Assembly (NCBI RefSeq): GCF_041320605.1
Contig: NZ_CP166679.1
Coordinates: 434,001 to 498,000 of the forward strand
Source: Arenibacter antarcticus
Lineage (GTDB): Bacteria > Bacteroidota > Bacteroidia > Flavobacteriales > Flavobacteriaceae
Direction: 5' to 3'
DNA length: 64,000 nucleotides
A program made the position numbers and the translations under genes. The notes beneath the pieces are model-generated. The model was not told the origin of the DNA, searched no databases, and was given only the letters and a program-made list of their open reading frames with translations. Positions 58,246 through 64,000 of this stretch are shown one piece after another. Numbering within the stretch: the first letter of the stretch is position 1; the number at the start of each line of letters is the position of its first letter.

Positions 58246-58548
58246 GTGAAAAAATTAAACATGATCTCGTCAATGCTTCAAATGAAACAATATTTATTGT
58301 TCCTACCATCCATAGCTATTTTTACAGCTTATAGCAGTGATGGCCATACTCAAAATGATACACAAGAGATTGTAGTCCACAAAGCTAGCAAAGACCTAGT
58401 TCAAGTCAGACATTACCTACACGACCATGCCGCAAGGAATGCCTCTAACAAAACAATGGTGCCTCAAAACCAAAGATACCGATGTAGCGCTTACGCTCCT
58501 TTTGGCGGTTCCTGCCTAACTAGCAACAGAGAACCTGACCAATTATAA
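58246..58548 (+). CDS. Small exported protein, proposed LytTR target
   Basis: Up to 100 residues. The GTG at 58246 opens the frame; ATG at 58261 (MISSMLQMKQYLLFLPSIAI) or the internal MKQYLLFLPSIAIF are alternatives. All give a hydrophobic signal-like segment followed by TAYSSDG. The mature part is basic, with KDLVQVRHYLHDHAARNASN in the middle and two Cys near the end (RYRCSAYAPFGGSCLTSN). No family recognised. Its size, export signal, Cys pair and promoter just after a LytTR operator recall secreted peptides that are signals or effectors of LytTR systems; this is inference. Confidence 0.6.
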   Translation: MKKLNMISSMLQMKQYLLFLPSIAIFTAYSSDGHTQNDTQEIVVHKASKDLVQVRHYLHDHAARNASNKTMVPQNQRYRCSAYAPFGGSCLTSNREPDQL

Positions 58549-58621
58549 AATCAGATTAACCATTACTCCCTGCCTCCATCAAAACAACCATTAGATACGC
58601 AACACATTTAAATCTTAAACA

Positions 58622-59155
58622 ATGAAAAAAACACTCCTCTTATTCGTCATTTTATTAAGCATATTATCTTGTGGCAATTCTGAAAAATCGTCTACAGAAA
58701 AAAAAGGAAAATCCTTAAGTAAAAGCACAGCTCAGTCTCCATGCGAATTATTAACGGAAACAGAGATTAAAAAAGCACTTTCCATCCCGGTAGACACTAA
58801 AACGAGTATGAAAGATAAAAGCACCAATTTCCCTTCCTGCTTTTACAAATGGGAATCTATTACCTGGCCTTATAAAGTTATTGGGAATCAGATGGCGGAA
58901 TATCATGCCGAATTGAGCATTGTACTCGTTGCCAATGTCAATAAAGAACAATATGAGACCTCTGTATCATTTTATAAAGATGGCGAAGAAGAAGCTGGCA
59001 TAGGGGATATGGCCACCTGGAGTAAAAAAAGGAGCCAGCTTACCTCTTTATACAAAGGAAAATTATTTCACGTGCATGCGAGAACGTCAGCAGATGCAGC
59101 TTCTAACAAAGCAAAAGCAATTCATCTAGCAAAACTCATTGTAAAGAAACTCTAA
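58622..59155 (+). CDS. Lipoprotein with DUF3558-like pattern
   Basis: 177 residues. Lipoprotein signal MKKTLLLFVILLSILSC, then a Ser/Lys-rich linker to about 38. The folded part starts SPCELLTETEIKKALSIPVD, has a second Cys in FPSCFYKWES, and ends in an alpha helix (AKAIHLAKLIVKKL). The CELLTxxEIKKAL start and the paired Cys resemble actinobacterial DUF3558 lipoproteins; I offer this only as a similarity of pattern. 73 bp after the small exported protein gene, so possibly co-transcribed. Function unknown. Confidence 0.75.
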   Translation: MKKTLLLFVILLSILSCGNSEKSSTEKKGKSLSKSTAQSPCELLTETEIKKALSIPVDTKTSMKDKSTNFPSCFYKWESITWPYKVIGNQMAEYHAELSIVLVANVNKEQYETSVSFYKDGEEEAGIGDMATWSKKRSQLTSLYKGKLFHVHARTSADAASNKAKAIHLAKLIVKKL

Positions 59156-59705
59156 TCTGTATTTTTAAAAGCAAAGTATTACAACAATACCCGTCACTTA
59201 CTAAAGGGACCCTTTAAACAAGAAGAAATAACCTCAAAATCAATCTAACATTATGATATACACAACTTCTAAATCGTAAAGCAGTAGCTATTAAAATTAT
59301 GGATTTACTTTTAGCTACCCATCTTAGGGCACTTTAAACGGAAAGAATCTTGTACCCAAAGACACCACCTACACGTTAGGTTCTGTTGTTCGAAGCTAAA
59401 TTAAATTAATGGTATTTTCATAGCTCAATTTATTTTTAAGCCTGATGTAATAACTAGGGTTGTGAGCTATAAAAATTTCCTGGTAAAAATCTGCGTATTG
59501 AGACTCCTTAAAAAAGTTGAACCTTGTTTCTATCTCCGGTCAAAGTCTAAAATCTAGGAAGAACCATCTGTCATCAAGAGGTCTTAATGTGTTACAGGTC
59601 TTTATTTTTTGATGGTGAGTTTAACCATTTTGATAGATTTATTAAGAAAAAGGCACAGCTGTGGTTAGAATTCATATTGCCTTTAATAACATAAAAATTC
59701 ACAAT
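59156..59705. other. Gap before the lipoprotein-sheath gene pair
   Basis: A widely spaced inverted repeat ATAGCTCA/TGAGCTAT (59420-59427 with 59463-59470) and a weak promoter candidate, TTG at 59609 and TAGATTTA at 59634, lie in front of the next gene. No phased LytTR boxes were found here. No gene is supported. Confidence 0.35.
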
Positions 59706-60200
59706 ATGAAAAGCTTGAAATTTAGGTGCCTACTATTAATAATGTTTATTGGAAGTATGACCTTGAGTTGTATCACTTTGCAGCAACCATTACCCGGTAG
59801 CCTTTGGGGTAACTGGACGTTTATAAAAACAGGCACCATAATAAACGGTTCAAACGAACATCTTTATGACTATAGGAATGTGTGTTATAACGAGAGTGAT
59901 CGACTGCATTTTTCGTCAGATAATAAAATGTCCCTGCGTTGGTATGATGAAAATTGCATGATAAATCATTATTCAATTGGGCAATACCATGTGGAAGGCA
60001 ACACTTTAAAGATTAATTTGGCTAATAGTGGTCCTAATCAAGACAGTCCATTTCCACCGATCACAGAATATAGGATCATTCAAATTAATGCTACTACATT
60101 AAAACTTGAGGAGATTCCTGATGAGTATACACATCAACGACATCAAGGAAAACCATCAGGCCCGGAGGTTTTGGTTTTAGTTTTTATGAAACACAATTGA
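59706..60200 (+). CDS. Lipocalin-like lipoprotein of unknown function
   Basis: 164 residues from the ATG at 59706, giving the lipoprotein signal MKSLKFRCLLLIMFIGSMTL ending SC; an in-frame start at 59661 adds 15 residues ahead of it. The mature part begins GSLWGNWTFIKTGTIINGSN and alternates strands (FSSDNKMSLRWYDENC, TEYRIIQINATTLKLEEIP), the pattern of bacterial lipocalin-like domains. Two internal Cys may pair. It lies 67 bp before the sheath-like gene in the same direction and is probably in one operon with it. Confidence 0.75.
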   Translation: MKSLKFRCLLLIMFIGSMTLSCITLQQPLPGSLWGNWTFIKTGTIINGSNEHLYDYRNVCYNESDRLHFSSDNKMSLRWYDENCMINHYSIGQYHVEGNTLKINLANSGPNQDSPFPPITEYRIIQINATTLKLEEIPDEYTHQRHQGKPSGPEVLVLVFMKHN

Positions 60201-60267
60201 GCAAGTTTTCAATTACAATTTTAACAGGTGCATCAAATAGATATCACATAACCTAAAATACTGTATT

Positions 60268-61839
60268 ATGAATAAACGATTTGCACTTAGTTTTCTCCTT
60301 TTTTTTGTTTTTTCCTATCCCATCCTTTCCCAAGTAAATAATAAGGTGATTAAAGAAAAGGTCCAAAATGAGCATAGAATTCCTAAAAGGAATGTCATGA
60401 AAGCAAACAAAATACATGACATTAAGCGGGCAATCGATTTGGAAAGACCCGGCACTCCTGAAGTATACTCCCACGAAGTCCCGAGCTCTAACTATAAAAT
60501 AGCTCAGGTAGAAACAGCTATTCCTGCCTTTATAGGATATACCGAAAAAGGTTCCATTAATCCCACAAAGATTAGTTCTATGGAAGATTATAGGAATAAA
60601 TTTGGTGGTGCTTCCAATGAAGACATAGGAGAATTTTATATAAACAGTGACGGGACAATCACTTCCCCAAGTATATTGACCACCCCAAAATATAGGATGT
60701 ATTATATGCTTGAACTGTTTTTTGCTAATGGAGGTGGCGATTGTTTTATAACCTCGGTAGGTCATTATGATACTGAAAATTCAATCAGAAATGAAAAAAT
60801 GCTAAATGGACTCACATTACTTAATAATGAAGACCTACCTACTCTTATACTTTTTCCAGATGCTACAAGCTCTAAAAACATTGACGATCCGGCAGAACTT
60901 TATAAGGCAGCACTTGCGCAATGTGCCGAAAGAAAAGATCGATTTCTTATCTGTGATGTAGAGGAGTCTAATAATGATATTGCACAATCGGCTGAGAAAT
61001 TTCGATTTTCTATTGGCACCGAAAACCTCAAATATGGCGCTGCTTACTTTCCATCCTTACATACCACGCTTAATTACAATTATTCTGAAGACATGATTCA
61101 AGTAAAACTAAAGAATAGTCATAAAATCTTCGTATTGAGGTATACTGAGGCATCAATATCAAGAGACTCAAATAAAACTGAGGAATCCTTGTATCATGCT
61201 GAAAATGGAAAATACAGGCAGCGATACCAAGAAATAAAACAGATCATAAATGCAAAAAATCTTGAATTACCTCCCAGTGCCGCCATTGCAGGGGTCTATG
61301 TTGAGTCAGATGCTTCGAGAGGGGTGTGGAAAGCACCGGTTAATGTTTCTTTGAACAAAGTAAAAGCGCTAAAACTTGAAATTGACAATAACGCACAAGC
61401 CTACCTTAATGTTGACAGCTCTGGAAAATCCATTAATGCTATTCGAAGTTTCAAAGGGAAAGGAATAATGGTGTGGGGAGCTCGCACTATGGCTGGCAAT
61501 GATAACGACTGGAAATATATCCAGGCTAGTCGATTAGGGTTGACTATTAAAACATCGGTAAGGAATGCTTTGGAGCGTTTAGATAAATTGCCTAATGACG
61601 CCAATACTTGGAATATTGTAAAGACAATGACCACAAATTACCTACATAGTCTATGGCGAGAGGGTGCCTTAAACGGGACTAAACAAGAAGAAGCATATTA
61701 TGTGAGGGTGGGTTTGGGAGAAACCATGATGGATCAGGATTTGGACGAAGGGAAGCTGATTCTGGAAATAGGCATAGCGACAACACGACCTGCGGAATTC
61801 TCTATCCTAAGAATCTCCCAAAACATGAGGAACAATTAA
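60268..61839 (+). CDS. Contractile tail sheath homologue with a Sec signal peptide
   Basis: 523 residues. Residues 1-22 are a standard signal peptide (MNKRFALSFLLFFVFSYPIL then SQ). After a charged segment (23-58) comes a full sheath protein: TPEVYSHEVPS and QVETAIPAFIGYTEKGSINP (about 63-100), ELFFANGGGDCFITSVG (about 150), IAGVYVESDASRGVWKAP (about 345), and the C-terminal domain SINAIRSFKGKGIMVWGART, LHSLWREGALNGTKQEEAYY and TRPAEFSILRISQ. Sheath proteins of phages, R-pyocins, T6SS and extracellular injection systems assemble in the cytoplasm and have no signal peptide. No tube, baseplate, spike or AAA ATPase gene lies nearby. It probably acts outside the cytoplasm as a filament or binding protein; function unknown. 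Confidence 0.9.
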   Translation: MNKRFALSFLLFFVFSYPILSQVNNKVIKEKVQNEHRIPKRNVMKANKIHDIKRAIDLERPGTPEVYSHEVPSSNYKIAQVETAIPAFIGYTEKGSINPTKISSMEDYRNKFGGASNEDIGEFYINSDGTITSPSILTTPKYRMYYMLELFFANGGGDCFITSVGHYDTENSIRNEKMLNGLTLLNNEDLPTLILFPDATSSKNIDDPAELYKAALAQCAERKDRFLICDVEESNNDIAQSAEKFRFSIGTENLKYGAAYFPSLHTTLNYNYSEDMIQVKLKNSHKIFVLRYTEASISRDSNKTEESLYHAENGKYRQRYQEIKQIINAKNLELPPSAAIAGVYVESDASRGVWKAPVNVSLNKVKALKLEIDNNAQAYLNVDSSGKSINAIRSFKGKGIMVWGARTMAGNDNDWKYIQASRLGLTIKTSVRNALERLDKLPNDANTWNIVKTMTTNYLHSLWREGALNGTKQEEAYYVRVGLGETMMDQDLDEGKLILEIGIATTRPAEFSILRISQNMRNN

Positions 61840-62648
61840 TTAAAATGTAGTAGTATATTTTTAAGCTTTTTTATTCTGACTTTTTTTGGATCAAGCTCAA
61901 AAGTTGTGTGTGCATAAAATTGTTAGGTAGTTACAATTGAAAGATCTTTCTTGTTTTTACGAGTTTCAATACTTTTTCCATTGATGAAATGCTTAGCATT
62001 CATGAATTCCATTAAAAAACAATAGATAAGCATATGAATAAAAAAGTATTCAAAAAAATCTAGGCTGCTTTCTCCTTTATTGAAAGCTACTCGCCTGTCT
62101 TTCCTGATCCGTAGAGGACCGAGATGTGAATGCAACGATTTGCATTTACATCAAGGGGCCAGTTGGTGCGTTGGCCTTCGCAACGGCCGGCTCCTTAAAA
62201 CAAAGGTACACCGTACCTTCGCTTTAAAGGCCCTGTTCGTTTTATTCATTGCTTGTTATTTTATAATAAGGTATTCATGAACCTCCTACGTCGGTTTCAT
62301 CGGACAAGCAAAGAAATCGGAGATTCACGAAAACCGATAAAAAACAATAAAAATCACCTTGAGTAAAATGAAAGAACAATCAAATAAAAACACTGTTAAA
62401 GGTATTTGAAATGTAAAATTTGTATTTACACATAACTTGCATTTTATTTTGCATAAACACAACAATTAGTCATGATCCCTTTTTTTACTTTAAAATTTGT
62501 ATTTAGAAAGGTCAATTTAAAAAAAAAGCGAGCTTATACTCCACGCTCAACCCTATTTAAGGAATAATGATACGAGGGATTGGCTCCGCATTTCCCTACA
62601 AAGCTCCGCTTTGAAAACCACAAAAAGGTATGCTGCGATTCACTTCAA
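61840..62648. other. Non-coding region between the sheath-like gene and tRNA-Arg
   Basis: Contains a hairpin cluster (62123-62219), a 15-bp direct repeat TAAAATTTGTATTTA at 62414 and 62491, and A+T-rich sequence. Two frames of 66-70 codons overlap the hairpins and are not supported. Confidence 0.4.
62123..62219 (+). repeat. Cluster of strong hairpins
   Basis: A 12-bp stem with 6-nt loop (62123-62134 with 62141-62152, one G-T pair), then GGCCA/TGGCC (62157-62161 with 62172-62176), then AAGGTAC-ACC-GTACCTT (62203-62219). Either REP-like elements or a structured RNA. The last hairpin resembles the one just before tmRNA at 23910. Confidence 0.5.
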
Positions 62649-62705
62649 AAAAGAAGCGAGCTTCATTTTTGAAGCTCGCTTGCACAACCACTTTTTTTTG
62701 TGGTT
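62649..62705 (-). terminator. Terminator of tRNA-Arg
   Basis: An 11-bp stem (62654-62664 with 62671-62681) followed on the minus strand by a T run. A second hairpin AACCAC/GTGGTT with an A/T loop (about 62687-62704) lies between it and the tRNA. Confidence 0.8.
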
Positions 62706-62711
62706 TATTCG

Positions 62712-62785
62712 TGACCCCGGAGGGATTCAAACCCCCAACCCTCAGAGCCGAAATCTGATGCGCTATTCAATTGCGCCACGGGGCC
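62712..62785 (-). tRNA. tRNA-Arg (anticodon TCG)
   Basis: 74 nt on the minus strand. Acceptor GGCCCCG with CGGGGTC (one G-T), D-arm with GCGCAATTGAATAGCGC, anticodon stem TCAGA/TCTGA with loop TTTCGGC (anticodon TCG, reads CGA), T-arm loop TTTGAAT. CCA is not encoded. Confidence 0.95.
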
Positions 62786-62817
62786 AATAATAGACCTAAA
62801 TGATCGTATTAAATTTA

Positions 62818-63270
62818 TTAACTACTTAATTTTGACTTTACTATATTGGAAATAGTCTTACCATCTGCCTTTCCAGCCAATTCCTTGGAAGCCATTCCCA
62901 TTACTTTTCCCATATCCTTCATTCCTGAAGCTCCTTCTGCAACTATGATCTGTGCTACTATTTTTTCAATTTCTTCCTCGGACAATTGCTCCGGCAAAAA
63001 TTTCTCAATAATAGCAGCCTGTGCCAACTCGGGTTCCGCCAAATCTTCACGTCCCTGTTCTGTATAGATTGCGGCGCTATCCTTACGCTGCTTAACAAGT
63101 CTTTGTACCAACTTCACCTCTTCTTCTTCGGAGAGCTCAGTTCCAGGTCCCGTCTCGGTCTGCGCAAGCAATATGGCCGATTTAATGGCACGTAACGATT
63201 CTAAGGCTAAGGTATCCTTAGCTCTCATTGCCACCTTCAAATCATCCATTAACCGTTGCTGTAATCCCAT
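62818..63270 (-). CDS. GatB/YqeY domain protein
   Basis: 150 residues, an all-helical YqeY-type protein. N-terminal LQQRLMDDLKVAMRAKDTLA, middle LVQRLVKQRKDSAAIYTEQG, C-terminal MKDMGKVMGMASKELAGKAD. The domain resembles the tRNA-binding tail of amidotransferase subunit GatB; the stand-alone form has no proven role. Follows ftsZ, a gene order common in flavobacteria, but a terminator lies between them. Confidence 0.93.
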   Translation of the reverse strand: MGLQQRLMDDLKVAMRAKDTLALESLRAIKSAILLAQTETGPGTELSEEEEVKLVQRLVKQRKDSAAIYTEQGREDLAEPELAQAAIIEKFLPEQLSEEEIEKIVAQIIVAEGASGMKDMGKVMGMASKELAGKADGKTISNIVKSKLSS

Positions 63271-63303
63271 AGCTTATTTTTTCGCCCTGCGAAGATAAAA
63301 AAT

Positions 63304-63334
63304 AAACCCGAAAATATATAGTATTTTCGGGTTT
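63304..63334 (-). terminator. Terminator of ftsZ
   Basis: Perfect 13-bp stem (63304-63316 with 63322-63334), 5-nt loop, with a T-rich run after it on the minus strand. Confidence 0.9.
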
Positions 63335-63362
63335 AAACTTTTTATTAAATATTGCGATTAAT

Positions 63363-64000
63363 TTAATCTACATTGTCGTGCAAATAAGAGTTATTGGATC
63401 GCAATTGGATATCATCATTACTGTCTTCTCCCAAACTCATCCTAGACACCTTATTCTCCCTTGGATTATCGTTTAAGTTAATCCCCTGCCGCTTATAGGC
63501 TGGTTGTTTGGATATTTCCTCTAGATTGTTAAGGCTGTTCTGGAATTTATAATTAAAATCCTTCAATTTCCTCCGGCGCTCATCGGCACGCTCCTTTAAA
63601 AGAGACTCCAAAGGGGTGTTTATAGGGTCTATTTCCTCTGGCCGAGCTCTAACTGGTGCTGGGGCCTCCTCTTCAACTGTTTTTCTTCTAAAAACCAATT
63701 CTTCATCTACAGGAAGGGAATCAGATTTATCGGACTTGGATTTGGCTCCTGTAAGCTTGTCCTCCAGTTCCATGTAATCATCCAAACTGTAGCGTTTTTC
63801 CCCGTTTTTATTATATTCCAAAACTGGAACTACCTCTACGTGATCTCTCACCTTCATTTCCTTCACTTCTTCCTCTAGGTCGAAAGTAATGGTATGCTGT
63901 TCTTCCTCTTCCTCTACTGGCTTTTTAGCCAAGGGCATATCAAAACTAAATTCAAATTGATCTTCCGCAATTGCCTTATTAGGTACAACGGTCGGATCTA
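63363..64000 (-). CDS. ftsZ: Cell division protein FtsZ, C-terminal part (5' end beyond window)
   Basis: The frame is open to the window edge (about 212 codons visible); an internal ATG at 63938 is not the start. The visible part is the long, acidic, disordered C-terminal tail typical of Bacteroidota FtsZ, containing TPLESLLKERADERRRKLKD and PAYKRQGINLND and ending SNNSYLHDNVD, the conserved end of flavobacterial FtsZ. The GTPase domain lies outside the window. The tail binds FtsA and other divisome partners. Confidence 0.88.
   Translation of the reverse strand, partial: DPTVVPNKAIAEDQFEFSFDMPLAKKPVEEEEEQHTITFDLEEEVKEMKVRDHVEVVPVLEYNKNGEKRYSLDDYMELEDKLTGAKSKSDKSDSLPVDEELVFRRKTVEEEAPAPVRARPEEIDPINTPLESLLKERADERRRKLKDFNYKFQNSLNNLEEISKQPAYKRQGINLNDNPRENKVSRMSLGEDSNDDIQLRSNNSYLHDNVD

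Noticed and set aside
57842..59705. Searched for further 21-bp-phased boxes before the two lipoprotein genes
   Set aside because: CTTACTAAA near 59197 has no partner 21 bp away, so no operator is claimed there.
60253..60765. A 170-codon frame opposite the sheath gene
   Set aside because: Antisense to a clearly coding region with conserved domains; its protein shows no domain.
62080..62280. A 66-codon frame in the hairpin cluster
   Set aside because: It runs through inverted repeats, has no domain and shows no coding bias.

Overview
The window is A+T-rich DNA from a member of the Bacteroidota, almost certainly a free-living and probably marine Flavobacteriaceae. This rests on several things: two SusC/SusD utilisation loci with ECF sigma/FecR control, TAnnTTTG-type -7 promoter elements, an FtsZ tail of the flavobacterial kind followed by YqeY, a tmRNA tag reading GENNYALAA with no encoded CCA, and LytS/LytTR-type two-component systems. 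Genus-level assignment is not possible by reading alone.

Layout. 1-8.5 kb: a penicillin-acylase-family enzyme (cut by the window edge), a cold shock protein, a small exported protein, an outer-membrane barrel paired with a 1000-residue TPR protein, and FtsE. 8.8-11.7 kb: an exported protein made of 36-residue repeats next to a LytS/LytTR pair. 11.7-23.3 kb: mostly housekeeping genes, with a frameshifted ThuA/sugar dehydrogenase/cytochrome c gene, a membrane protein with a decayed Nudix-like domain, a ROK kinase, a lipoprotein, BipA, DinB, KdsA and a saccharopine-dehydrogenase-like enzyme. 23.3-25.3 kb: an RNA and repeat zone with a candidate structured RNA, a 56-bp repeat array, tmRNA, and three 158-bp repeats that each carry a copy of the tmRNA 3' end. 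25.3-31.3 kb: M81 peptidase, class A penicillin-binding protein, and a pyruvate-kinase-like protein.

31.4-53.9 kb holds two glycan-utilisation loci side by side. Each has an ECF sigma gene divergent from its FecR anti-sigma gene, followed by a SusC with an STN signalling domain, and SusD. Locus 1 continues with a DUF3823-like lipoprotein and a DUF4886/SGNH-like protein, and ends in a decayed GH20 fragment. Locus 2 continues with a DUF1735 protein fused to an inactivated endonuclease/exonuclease/phosphatase (EEP) domain, an apparently intact EEP lipoprotein, and an intact GH20 beta-N-acetylhexosaminidase. The expected logic is ligand sensed by SusC, signal through FecR, release of sigma, and expression of the import and degradation genes.

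53.9-62 kb is the most unusual part. A 7TM sensor kinase and LytTR regulator are followed by a small exported protein, two lipoproteins, and a full-length contractile-tail-sheath homologue that begins with a Sec signal peptide. No other tail, tube or baseplate genes are present. Direct repeats spaced 21 bp, as expected for a LytTR regulator, lie with the same geometry before the kinase gene and before the small exported protein gene. The window closes with tRNA-Arg, yqeY and the 3' part of ftsZ. I saw no CRISPR array and no complete insertion sequence.
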